This document shows, in pieces, positions 24,435 to 32,368 of a stretch of DNA of 54,353 nucleotides (position 1 is the first letter of the stretch; every line of letters starts with the position of its first letter). Under the pieces are notes generated by a model that saw nothing but the letters and a program-made list of their open reading frames with translations, did not search any database and had not been told where the DNA came from. The stretch covers positions 1-54,353 of the forward strand of contig QAKV01000011.1 in the NCBI GenBank assembly GCA_003343625.1, read 5' to 3'. This DNA is from Clostridiales bacterium (lineage in GTDB: Bacteria; Bacillota; Clostridia; Lachnospirales; Lachnospiraceae). The position numbers and the translations under genes are program-made.

Positions 24435-25322
24435 ATGTCGCCACGGGACGGGAAGAAAGACGAATTTTACAGGATCTGGCGCGTGATCAGCAACAATTTC
24501 GTCTGCGCCCTGGACGAAGGCGGGAATGAAATCATTCTGAGGGGGCCGGGGATCGGCTTTAAAAAGCAGGCGGGCGATCTGGTGCCGGCAGGAAAAGTAG
24601 AGAAAAGCTATACCCTGCGGGATCCGGAGAAATCCAGCCGGTTTGCGGAGCTGCTGCAGGGGATTCAGGAAGATTTCGTGGACGTGAGCACGCAGATCAT
24701 CGAGGCCGCGGAGAAGAGCCTGGGAAGACGGCTGAGCGAGAACGTGTATATCACCCTGACGGATCATATCTGCTTTGCCGTGGAGCGGATGAAAAACAAC
24801 ACCGTATATTCCAATCAGCTGCTTTGGGAAATCACCAATTTCTATCCTGCGGAGTACGCCATCGGGCAGCAGGCCCTCGATCTCATCGAGAGGAAGCTGC
24901 AGTATCGTCTCCCGAAGGACGAAGCCGGATTTATCGCGCTGCATATTGTCAACGCCGAGATCGACGGAAAAATGGGAGACATGGTGCGGATTACGGAAAT
25001 GATCCGGGACATCACGGAAACAGTACAGGGCTATTACGGGAGCATTCCGGATGAGAAGTCCCTGGATTACGGACGCTTCATCACACATCTGAAGTTTTTG
25101 GGGCAGAGGATTCTGAGAAACCGCTATGCGAAGGAAGACGATGCTGAATTTCAGAGGATGATCGCCAGGCGCTATGAAAATGACTATCAGTGCGCTTTAA
25201 AAATCGGGGAACAGCTCCGGAAGGAACAGGGGGTGGCGCTGCCCGGCGAAGAGATAATGTTTCTGACAGTTCATCTGCATCGGCTGGCCCTGTCCATGGG
25301 GTATTATGAGAAGGAGGAGTAA
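24435..25322 (+). CDS. licT: BglG/LicT-family transcription antiterminator
   Basis: A 295-residue RNA-binding regulator that prevents termination in its own leader when its sugar is available. Residues 1-60 form the CAT RNA-binding domain (ISNNFVCALDEGGNEIILRG, then GIGFKKQAGD). Two PRD domains follow. The regulated histidines appear as His111 (LTDHICF) and His170 (FIALHIVNAEI) in PRD1, and His218 (FITHLKFLGQ) and His280 (FLTVHLHRL) in PRD2. These are phosphorylated by HPr and EIIB. The start ATG follows GGGGGGTTGGAGG. Given the downstream gene it most likely senses glucose or a related sugar, so the gene symbol denotes the family (GlcT/LicT type), not a proven ortholog. Confidence 0.9.
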   Translation: MSPRDGKKDEFYRIWRVISNNFVCALDEGGNEIILRGPGIGFKKQAGDLVPAGKVEKSYTLRDPEKSSRFAELLQGIQEDFVDVSTQIIEAAEKSLGRRLSENVYITLTDHICFAVERMKNNTVYSNQLLWEITNFYPAEYAIGQQALDLIERKLQYRLPKDEAGFIALHIVNAEIDGKMGDMVRITEMIRDITETVQGYYGSIPDEKSLDYGRFITHLKFLGQRILRNRYAKEDDAEFQRMIARRYENDYQCALKIGEQLRKEQGVALPGEEIMFLTVHLHRLALSMGYYEKEE

Positions 25323-25326
25323 GAAC

Positions 25327-27420
25327 GTGAAAGATAAAATTTTTGGAGTATTACAGAGGGTGGGGCGCTCCTTTATGCTGCCCATCGCGATTTTGCCTAT
25401 CGCCGGATTGTTTCTGGGGATCGGCGGTTCTTTTACCAATACGACTATGCTGGAAGCATACGGGCTGATGAAGTGGATGGGCCCGGGCACATTTGCGAAT
25501 GCGATTCTGCAGGTGCTCAACGCGGCAGGATCCGTGGTATTCGACAATCTGCCTCTGATTTTCGCCATCGGCGTATCCATCGGGATGGCGAAGCAGGAAA
25601 AAGAGGTGGCGGCCCTTTCGTCGGTAATCGCGTTTTTCATCATGCACGCTACCATCGGAGCCATGATCACGGACTTCGGCGCTCCGCAGTTATCCGGCGC
25701 GACGGCCAGCATTTTGGGCATCAATTCGCTGCAGATGGGCGTGTTCGGAGGCATTATCGTCGGCCTTGGAACGGCGGCCCTGCACAACCGATTCTATAAA
25801 ATTCAGTTGCCCCAGGTGCTCTCCTTCTTCAGCGGAACCCGGTTTGTGCCAATTATCTCAGCTGCAGCCTATCTGTGCGTGGGCATTGCGATGTTCTATA
25901 TCTGGCCCGTCATTCAGACAGGGATCAACGCCCTGGGCGGCTTCGTGCTGGCGTCAGGCTATGCGGGTACCTGGCTGTACGGATTCATCGAGCGGGCGCT
26001 GATTCCATTCGGCTTGCACCATGTCTTCTATATTCCGTTCTGGCAGACTGCCCTGGGCGGCACGGCCATGGTAAACGGACAGCTGGTGGAAGGCGCGCAG
26101 AACATCTTCTTCGCGGAGCTGGCTGCGCCGGGGATCGAGCATTTCTCGGTTTCCGCAACCCGCTTTATGTCCGGCAAATTCCCGCTGATGATTTTCGGCC
26201 TGCCCGGTGCGGCGCTCGCCTTATATCGCTGTGCGAAGCCGGAGAATCGAAAAACGGTGGGCGGCCTGCTCCTCTCTGCGGCGCTGACCTCCATGCTGAC
26301 CGGAATTACAGAGCCCCTGGAATTCACCTTCCTGTTCGTAGCGCCTCTGATGTATATCGTACACTGCGTTTTCGCGGGATTGTCCTATATGCTGATGCAC
26401 GTCCTCAACGTGGGCGTGGGGCTGACCTTTTCCGGCGGGCTCATCGATCTGACGCTCTTCGGAATTATGCAGGGAAATGCGAAGACCAACTGGATCATGA
26501 TTCCGATCGTGGGCGTCTGCTATTTTGCGCTTTACTTCCTCGTCTTTTCTTTTATGATCAAAAAGTTCGACTACAAGACGCCGGGCCGGGATGACAGCGA
26601 GATCAAGCTGTACACGCGGAAAGACGTCAACGCCCGGAAGGAAGAGGAAAGCAAAGGGGGAAATGCATCCCTTTCCCGTCAGATCATGATGGGGCTGGGA
26701 GGCAAGGACAACATTTCTGACGTGGACTGCTGTATCACCCGGCTGCGCTGTACGGTATATGACGGCAGCAAGGTGGATCAGGAGCTGCTCAAAGGGACGG
26801 GAGCGTCCGGCGTGATCTGCAGGGGCACCGGCGTGCAGGTGGTTTACGGGCCCAGGGTTTCCGTCATCAAATCCGATCTGGAAGCGTTTCTGGCTTCTCC
26901 GGAGAGCGACCGGAGCGAGGAACTTGACGCCCGGGAGAAAAAGAGCGAAACCAAGGCGGCACCGTCCGGCTCCTGCATCGTGGCTTCGCCCCTGACAGGA
27001 GAAGCGATGCCTCTGGAGCAGGTGGAAGACGGCGTATTCTCCGAGAAGATGGTGGGGGACGGTTTCGCGGTGCAGCCCTCTGAAAACCGGGTGTATGCGC
27101 CCTGCGATTGCACGGTCCTGACTGTATTCGGCACCAAACACGCCATCGGCCTTTCCCTGGAAAACGGCATCGAACTTCTGATCCACATCGGCCTGGATAC
27201 AGTACAGTTAAACGGAGCGCCTTTTGACATCCATGTAAAAGAAGGAGATGAGCTCAAAAAGGGAGATCTGATCGCGGTCTTCGATGAACAAGCGATTCAG
27301 GAGGCGGGATATCGAACCGTGACGCCGGTGATTGTTACCAATACAGATCAGTACAGAAAATTTGAGTTGATCAAATCCGGCCCGGTGAAAGCGGGGGACG
27401 AGGTGCTCTCCGTGAACTGA
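25327..27420 (+). CDS. ptsG: PTS glucose-type transporter EIICBA
   Basis: A 697-residue membrane permease of the glucose/GlcNAc PTS family that imports and phosphorylates a sugar. Residues 1 to about 410 form the IIC channel with about ten helices, including RSFMLPIAILPIAGLFLGIG and GITEPLEFTFLF. The IIB domain follows with the phosphocysteine Cys469 in CITRLR. The C-terminal IIA has the phosphohistidine His620 in LLIHIGLDTVQLNG. The domain order C-B-A is complete. The GTG start lies behind AAGGAGGAGTAAGAAC, just after the licT stop. Sugar specificity within the family (glucose, GlcNAc or maltose type) cannot be settled by eye. Confidence 0.92.
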   Translation: MKDKIFGVLQRVGRSFMLPIAILPIAGLFLGIGGSFTNTTMLEAYGLMKWMGPGTFANAILQVLNAAGSVVFDNLPLIFAIGVSIGMAKQEKEVAALSSVIAFFIMHATIGAMITDFGAPQLSGATASILGINSLQMGVFGGIIVGLGTAALHNRFYKIQLPQVLSFFSGTRFVPIISAAAYLCVGIAMFYIWPVIQTGINALGGFVLASGYAGTWLYGFIERALIPFGLHHVFYIPFWQTALGGTAMVNGQLVEGAQNIFFAELAAPGIEHFSVSATRFMSGKFPLMIFGLPGAALALYRCAKPENRKTVGGLLLSAALTSMLTGITEPLEFTFLFVAPLMYIVHCVFAGLSYMLMHVLNVGVGLTFSGGLIDLTLFGIMQGNAKTNWIMIPIVGVCYFALYFLVFSFMIKKFDYKTPGRDDSEIKLYTRKDVNARKEEESKGGNASLSRQIMMGLGGKDNISDVDCCITRLRCTVYDGSKVDQELLKGTGASGVICRGTGVQVVYGPRVSVIKSDLEAFLASPESDRSEELDAREKKSETKAAPSGSCIVASPLTGEAMPLEQVEDGVFSEKMVGDGFAVQPSENRVYAPCDCTVLTVFGTKHAIGLSLENGIELLIHIGLDTVQLNGAPFDIHVKEGDELKKGDLIAVFDEQAIQEAGYRTVTPVIVTNTDQYRKFELIKSGPVKAGDEVLSVN

Positions 27421-27513
27421 CAGCCGCCAAAGGAAAGGCGGCTTCAAGGCGGCCGGAAAATACGGAAAAAAAGAATAGATTGAGGCGAAAGTGCCGGCAG
27501 ATGGAAAAGCGCT

Positions 27514-27560
27514 GCTGCGGAATCCCCATCCGAAGGGATGGGCCGCGGCCGCGCTTTTTT
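27514..27560 (+). terminator. Terminator of pts operon
   Basis: GCTGCGG...CCCCATCC pairs with GGATGGG...CCGCGGC around a GAA loop, followed by CGC and TTTTTT. Confidence 0.75.
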
Positions 27561-27632
27561 CGCGATACCCCCGGCAAGCGGCTGCCGTGCTCGCACGAGC
27601 AGACATTTACCGGGTAACGGCAGAAAAAGGGC

Positions 27633-27660
27633 TTGACAAACTGATTATAGTGTATATAAT
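27633..27660 (+). promoter_or_regulatory. Promoter of GntR-ABC operon
   Basis: TTGACA, 16-bp spacer, TATAAT. The GNTATATA-rich stretch around the -10 (TGTATATAATGAATATATAC) contains overlapping inverted repeats that could be the YtrA-type operator. Confidence 0.8.
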
Positions 27661-27683
27661 GAATATATACAGAAAGAACGGAG

Positions 27684-28067
27684 GTGATTGAGCTGGATAT
27701 CGTCATCAGCAATATGGGAGACCAGCCGATTTATGATCAGATTTATACCCAGATCAAGAACCAGATCATAGCCGGAAAGCTGAAGGAAGGAGAAGCGCTG
27801 CCTTCCATCCGCGGGCTGGCAAAAGATCTGCGGATCAGCGTCATCACCACGAAACGGGCATATGAAGAGCTGGAGCGGGAAGGCTTTATCTATACGATGG
27901 CGGGAAAGGGCAGTTTCGTGGCTCAGAAAAATCTGGATCTGATCCGGGAGGAGAATCTGAAGAAGATCGAGGAACACATGAACGCGGTTTATGAGCTCGG
28001 AACGGCCTGCGGTTTGAGCAGGGAGGAACTTATGGAAATGTTTGCCCTTTTGGGCGAGGGAGAATGA
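27684..28067 (+). CDS. GntR-family regulator, YtrA subfamily
   Basis: A 127-residue repressor. The winged-helix DNA-binding domain spans residues 10-75 (PIYDQIYTQIKNQIIAGKLK, then EGEALPSIRGLAKDLRISVI). The short C-terminal helix pair (about 45 residues) is the YtrA type that controls linked ABC transporters. The start codon is unclear. The strong GGAGGTGATT lies where GTG 27684 would begin, so initiation may be at CTG 27693, which gives a product starting (M)DIVISN. The coordinate given is the most upstream possibility. It overlaps the ATPase gene by ATGA-type coupling. Confidence 0.88.
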   Translation: MIELDIVISNMGDQPIYDQIYTQIKNQIIAGKLKEGEALPSIRGLAKDLRISVITTKRAYEELEREGFIYTMAGKGSFVAQKNLDLIREENLKKIEEHMNAVYELGTACGLSREELMEMFALLGEGE

Positions 28068-28921
28068 AAATGGAAGATGCACTGCAGTTGAAACATGTGA
28101 CAAAACGATATCGGGATTATGTGCTGGGGGATCTGAACCTGACGCTGCCTTCAGGCTGCATTCTGGGGCTGATCGGGGAGAACGGGGCCGGCAAGAGCAC
28201 CACGATCAAGTCGATCATCGGGGCGGTACATCCGGACGCGGGAGAGATCCGGGTTCTGGGGTGCGATAACCGGGCGAAGGAGTTCCTTTCGGTCAAGCAG
28301 GAGATGGGCGTGGTGTTGGATGAGGCCTGTTTCCCCAACGGGATGACGCCCCGTCAGGTATCCCGGATGATGAAGGACATCTATGAAAACTGGGAAGAGG
28401 AGACATTTTTCTCCTATCTGAAGCGGTTCGATCTGCCGGAGGGGAAGATGTTTCAGGAATTTTCCCGCGGAATGAAAATGAAGCTGTCGCTGTCGGCGGC
28501 CCTTTCCCACAGTGCGAAGCTTCTGATTCTGGATGAGCCCACGGGGGGTCTGGATCCCATCGCCAGGGACGACCTTCTGGACGTATTTATGGAATTCACC
28601 CGAAACGAGGAGCATTCCATTCTGATTTCTTCCCATATCATCAGCGATCTGGAGAAGATTTGTGACTATGTGGCCTTTCTCCATAAAGGCAGGCTTTTGT
28701 TCTGCGAAGAAAAGGATGTGCTGGAGGAAGGATACGGTATAGTGACGCTGCGGAAGGAAGATTTTGCGGCGCTCGTTCCGGAAGCTGTGCTGAGCAGCCG
28801 GGATACGGGGTACGGAGTGGAGGCGCTGGTGCGCAGGGATTTGATGCCGAAGGGGATCCGGACGGAACGGGCCGGAATCGAGAAAGTTATGGTCGCGATG
28901 GCGAAGGAGGCGGGAAAATGA
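28064..28921 (+). CDS. ABC transporter ATP-binding protein
   Basis: A 285-residue ATPase. Walker A is GENGAGKST, the signature is in EFSRGMKMKLSLSAALS (EFSRG for LSGGQ), Walker B is LLILDEPTGGLDP and the switch His is in ISSHIISD. The C-terminal 60 residues are divergent. The signature is typical of the YtrB/BcrA-like ABC-2 class. It follows the GntR gene with a 4-bp overlap and overlaps the permease gene by ATGA. The unit resembles GntR-controlled envelope-stress or drug-responsive ABC systems. Confidence 0.92.
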   Translation: MKMEDALQLKHVTKRYRDYVLGDLNLTLPSGCILGLIGENGAGKSTTIKSIIGAVHPDAGEIRVLGCDNRAKEFLSVKQEMGVVLDEACFPNGMTPRQVSRMMKDIYENWEEETFFSYLKRFDLPEGKMFQEFSRGMKMKLSLSAALSHSAKLLILDEPTGGLDPIARDDLLDVFMEFTRNEEHSILISSHIISDLEKICDYVAFLHKGRLLFCEEKDVLEEGYGIVTLRKEDFAALVPEAVLSSRDTGYGVEALVRRDLMPKGIRTERAGIEKVMVAMAKEAGK

Positions 28922-29568
28922 GAGGATTATTGAGGAAAGACTGGTATATGACGCTGCGGTACGGGAAATTTTTCCTGGCGTTCGTCCTGATCTATGCGGT
29001 GATCGCGGCGTTCAGCGAGATGGGAATGCTGTTCTCCCTGATCAATGTTATGATCGGCGGAATGTTGGTGAAGACGCTGATCAGCTATGAGGAACAGAGT
29101 AAATGGGATAGTATGGCGGTGTATTTGCCGGTGACGGCGGAGTGCATCGTGGCGGAAAAATATGTGGTGGGCCTGATCAGCGTGGCGCTGACCAGCCTGT
29201 TGACGGCGGGGACCATCGCAGCAGCCTGCAGCCTGTCCGGACGGGGCGCGGTTCTGCCTTTCGGGAGCCATGTGCTGCTTCTGATGGGCGCGGGGACGCT
29301 TTGGCTGGCCCTGGAGATGCCGGTGCTGTTCAAATTCGGCGTGAACAAAGGGCGTATCTGGTTCGCCCTGCTGACGGCGCTGATCGCCGGCCTGATAGGG
29401 GGAGCGGGCATGGCAGGGACCGGCCGGTTTGGAGAAGGGCTGGGACAGACTGGTCTGTCAGCCCCGGCCCTGACGGGATCCATGGCCGCTTTTCTCGCCG
29501 CGGCCGCGGCGCTGATCGCGCTTTCCATCCGGCTGTCGGTGCACTTTTTTCGGAAGCGGGAATTCTGA
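28918..29568 (+). CDS. ABC-2 type permease
   Basis: A 216-residue membrane protein with about six hydrophobic helices (15-32, 40-55, 80-105, 115-132, 145-165, 185-205). It begins MRGLLRKDWYMTLRYGKFFL, the usual start of ABC-2_memb-type permeases. It is the partner of the preceding ATPase and the last gene of the GntR operon. Substrate is unknown. Confidence 0.88.
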   Translation: MRGLLRKDWYMTLRYGKFFLAFVLIYAVIAAFSEMGMLFSLINVMIGGMLVKTLISYEEQSKWDSMAVYLPVTAECIVAEKYVVGLISVALTSLLTAGTIAAACSLSGRGAVLPFGSHVLLLMGAGTLWLALEMPVLFKFGVNKGRIWFALLTALIAGLIGGAGMAGTGRFGEGLGQTGLSAPALTGSMAAFLAAAAALIALSIRLSVHFFRKREF

Positions 29569-29627
29569 GAGAGGGCTGACAGATCGTCCTGTTTTCTCAG
29601 GCTGAACAGCGTTCCACTCCAGGGCTT

Positions 29628-31511
29628 TCACAGCTTTTTCACGAACAGAGCCCGGATCGCGTTCAACACTGCTATGATCATGACGCCCACGTCCGCAAAG
29701 ATGGCCAGCCACATATTGGCGATGCCCAAAGCGCCCAGAATCAGGCAAATGAGCTTAATGCCGATGGCGAAGACGATGTTTTCATAGACGATGCGCAGGC
29801 ATTTGCGGGAAATCCGGATGGCTTTGGCGATTTTCAGAGGATCATCGTCCATCAGAACCACATCCGCCGCCTCGATGGCAGCATCGGATCCCATGGCGCC
29901 CATGGCGATGCCGATATCCGCCCGGGAAAGGACGGGAGCATCGTTGATGCCGTCCCCTACAAAGGCGAGCTTCGCTTTGCCGTCTTTTTTCTCCAGCAGC
30001 TCTTCCACTTTCGCAACCTTATCTCCGGGAAGCAGTTCGCTATAGACTTCATCGATGTCCAAAGCGGCGGCAGTTTCTTCCGCTACCCGGCGGCTGTCGC
30101 CGGTGAGCATCACGGTTTTTTCCACGCCGGATGACTTCAGGGCTCGAACGGCCCGGGCAGAAGTATCTTTGAGCCGGTCGGAGATGACGATATGTCCGGC
30201 ATAAGAACCGTCGATGGCCATATGAATGATAGTTCCCGTCCGATGGCAGTCGCGATAGGGAATGCTTAAGCGTTTCATCAGTTTATCGTTTCCGGCGGCT
30301 ACGGTCAGACCGTCCACTTTGGCGATGACGCCATTGCCGCTGATTTCTTCGATTTCGTCCACCCGGGAGCGATCGATCTCCTCCCCGTAAGCCCGCTGAA
30401 GGCTCTTGCTGATGGGATGGGAGGAAGCGCTCTCGGCCAGGGCGGCATATTCCAAAAGCTGCTTTTCGGCCATCTGATTGTGATGGATCGCGTTGACCTC
30501 AAAGACTCCCTGGGTCAGGGTACCCGTTTTATCGAACACCACATATTTTGTCTGGGACAGGGTCTCCAGATAATTGGATCCCTTCACCAGAATGCCTTCC
30601 CGGCTGGCGCCGCCGATGCCTGCAAAAAAGCTCAGAGGAATGCTGATGACCAGAGCACAGGGGCAGCTGATGACCAAAAAGGTCAGGGCCCGGTAGATCC
30701 AGACGTACCATTCGGGAGACTGGCTCAAAAAGAGCAGGCGAACCAACGGAGGCAGGAGCGCCAGGGCCAGGGCGCTGTAGCAGACCGCCGGGGTATAATA
30801 TCTGGCGAATTTTGAGATGAAATTTTCGGATCGTGACTTGCGGGAACTGGAGTTTTCCACCAGCTCCAGCACTTTGGAAACCGTGGACTCCCCGAATTCT
30901 TTCTCGGTGCGGATTTTCAGTACGCCGGTCATAGCGATGCAGCCGCTGATGACTTCGTCGCCCTCCTTCACGTCTCTGGGGAGGCTTTCGCCGGTGAGAG
31001 CGCTGGTATTTAAGCTGGCGCTGCCTTCGACGATGGTTCCGTCGATGGGAATCTTTTCTCCGGGCTGTACGACGATGACAGTTCCGATTTCCACTTCATC
31101 GGGATCCACCTGAACCAGCTGTCCGCCTTTTTCCACATTGGCGTAGTCGGGGCGGATGTCCATCAGGGCGCTGATGTTTTTACGGCTTTTGCCCACCGCA
31201 TAGCTCTGGAACAGCTCTCCGATCTGATAAAAGAGCATGACGGCTACGGCCTCCGTGTAGTCGCCGCTCTCCGAAAAGCCGATGGCAATGGCGCCAAGAG
31301 TTGCTACGGCCATCAGAAAGTTTTCATCGAAAACCTGGCGGTTGAGAATCCCCTGAAAGGCCTTTTTCAGGATATCGTAGCCGATGATCAGATAGGGGAT
31401 CAGATAGAGCCCCAGCCTGAGAAAGCCGGACGTCGGAATGAACTGCAGGCCGATGAGCAGAGCAGCAGAAGCCAGGATCCGGATCAGCATTTTGCGTTGT
31501 TTTTTATTCAT
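29628..31511 (-). CDS. Heavy-metal P1B-type ATPase (Cd/Zn/Pb efflux)
   Basis: A 627-residue metal pump that exports soft divalent metals from the cytoplasm. The transmembrane metal-binding motif is CPC (283-285). The phosphorylation site is DKTGT (Asp327), TGES is in the actuator domain (near 173), the SHP motif is His365-Pro366, and GDGINDAP is near the C-terminus. There is no N-terminal HMA domain; a separate 72-residue HMA protein is encoded just upstream. The CPC motif with GDGIND and membrane pattern fits CadA/ZntA-like pumps. Its substrate is probably Cd, Zn or Pb. The ATG is preceded by GGGGAGATCGAA. Confidence 0.92.
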   Translation of the reverse strand: MNKKQRKMLIRILASAALLIGLQFIPTSGFLRLGLYLIPYLIIGYDILKKAFQGILNRQVFDENFLMAVATLGAIAIGFSESGDYTEAVAVMLFYQIGELFQSYAVGKSRKNISALMDIRPDYANVEKGGQLVQVDPDEVEIGTVIVVQPGEKIPIDGTIVEGSASLNTSALTGESLPRDVKEGDEVISGCIAMTGVLKIRTEKEFGESTVSKVLELVENSSSRKSRSENFISKFARYYTPAVCYSALALALLPPLVRLLFLSQSPEWYVWIYRALTFLVISCPCALVISIPLSFFAGIGGASREGILVKGSNYLETLSQTKYVVFDKTGTLTQGVFEVNAIHHNQMAEKQLLEYAALAESASSHPISKSLQRAYGEEIDRSRVDEIEEISGNGVIAKVDGLTVAAGNDKLMKRLSIPYRDCHRTGTIIHMAIDGSYAGHIVISDRLKDTSARAVRALKSSGVEKTVMLTGDSRRVAEETAAALDIDEVYSELLPGDKVAKVEELLEKKDGKAKLAFVGDGINDAPVLSRADIGIAMGAMGSDAAIEAADVVLMDDDPLKIAKAIRISRKCLRIVYENIVFAIGIKLICLILGALGIANMWLAIFADVGVMIIAVLNAIRALFVKKL

Positions 31512-31541
31512 TTCGATCTCCCCTTCGCGACACAGCCTTCC

Positions 31542-31760
31542 TCACAGGAAGATTTCGCAGTCGCTCTCCACTTTTTTGCAGTTTTTCAAAACATCCTGCA
31601 TGATGCGCTTATGATCCTGCCCTTCTTCGAACTCCACGATCATTTTCAGCGTCATGAAATTGACGGTGGCATCTTTGACGCCGGCAGTGCGCCTGGCTGC
31701 ATCTTCCATCTTGTTGGCGCAGTTCGCGCAGTCCACATCGATCTTATACGTTTTCTTCAT
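31542..31760 (-). CDS. Heavy-metal-associated (HMA) domain protein
   Basis: A 72-residue metal-binding protein with the ferredoxin-like HMA fold. The metal site is DCANC (Cys11 and Cys14), followed by VKDATVNFMTLKMIVEF. It is a free-standing counterpart of the N-terminal domain normally fused to the pump, which probably delivers or buffers the metal. The ATG follows GAAAGGGGTTTCTCGCT. An upstream in-frame extension runs into the promoter and is not used. The pump gene follows 30 bp later. Confidence 0.88.
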   Translation of the reverse strand: MKKTYKIDVDCANCANKMEDAARRTAGVKDATVNFMTLKMIVEFEEGQDHKRIMQDVLKNCKKVESDCEIFL

Positions 31761-31840
31761 AGCGAGAAACCCCTTTCCGAATTTTGAACGCGGCCGTCTG
31801 CCCGGAAAAGCGATGGCGGAGCGGCGCATTTCGCAAGATA

Positions 31841-31866
31841 AACAATTAAGCATTTATTTAATTGTT
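31841..31866. promoter_or_regulatory. ArsR-type operator palindrome
   Basis: AACAATTAA (31841-31849) and TTAATTGTT (31858-31866) form a perfect inverted repeat with an 8-bp centre. It lies directly downstream of the -10 box of the efflux operon, where the divergent ArsR protein would block transcription. Inferred. Confidence 0.7.
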
Positions 31867-31874
31867 ATGATTAT

Positions 31875-31903
31875 ACTATACGCCGGAGAGCGGGATATGT
31901 CAA
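31875..31903 (-). promoter_or_regulatory. Promoter of HMA/efflux operon
   Basis: On the minus strand TTGACA, 17-bp spacer, TATAGT, about 10 bp before the operator. Confidence 0.75.
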
Positions 31904-31940
31904 CGGGTTTTAGATGATTTTTTTTCAAAAAGGAAAAAGT

Positions 31941-31969
31941 TTGTGAGGCTCAAAGAAGTTTGCTATAAT
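31941..31969 (+). promoter_or_regulatory. Promoter of arsR-type gene
   Basis: TTGTGA, 17-bp spacer, TATAAT, 29 bp upstream of the regulator start. Confidence 0.7.
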
Positions 31970-31998
31970 GGAAAACGAAAAAGATAGGAGGGATCGGA

Positions 31999-32361
31999 AT
32001 GGAGCACAGTCATTTGCCGCACGATCATGGGCAGAAAATCGAGGATATGCCGGAACAGATGCCGTCGGTGGAAGCTTTTCAGACGGTATCGGAAATTTTC
32101 AAGCAGCTCGGGGACGGCAGCAGGGCGAGGATTTTCTGGCTGCTGTGCCACTGCGAGGAATGCGTGATCAACATCTCTGCCCTGGTGGGTATGAGCAGCC
32201 CGGCGGTTTCACACCATTTGAGGCAGCTGAAGGCCGGCGGGCTGATCGTAAGCCGCAGGGAAGGGAAAGAAGTCTATTATCGGGCGGCGGATACCCAGGC
32301 CGCCCGCCTTTTGCACAGCGTCATTGAGGAGATGATGGAACTGGCCTGCCCGTTCTGCTGA
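31999..32361 (+). CDS. ArsR/SmtB-family metal-sensing repressor
   Basis: A 120-residue winged-helix repressor. The His-rich N-terminus (MEHSHLPHDHGQ) and Cys/His-containing core (LLCHCEECVINISALV) offer metal ligands, as in CadC/SmtB proteins. The recognition helix is MSSPAVSHHLRQLKAGGLIV, followed by the wing SRREGKEVYY. The tail ends ACPFC. It is transcribed away from the HMA and pump genes and is the likely regulator of both. The ATG follows AGGAGGGATCGGA. Confidence 0.9.
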   Translation: MEHSHLPHDHGQKIEDMPEQMPSVEAFQTVSEIFKQLGDGSRARIFWLLCHCEECVINISALVGMSSPAVSHHLRQLKAGGLIVSRREGKEVYYRAADTQAARLLHSVIEEMMELACPFC

Positions 32362-32368
32362 AAAAGCT

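Noticed and set aside
26221..27186. 321-codon minus-strand frame over the PTS permease
   Set aside because: Antisense shadow; the plus strand has intact IIB and IIA active sites.
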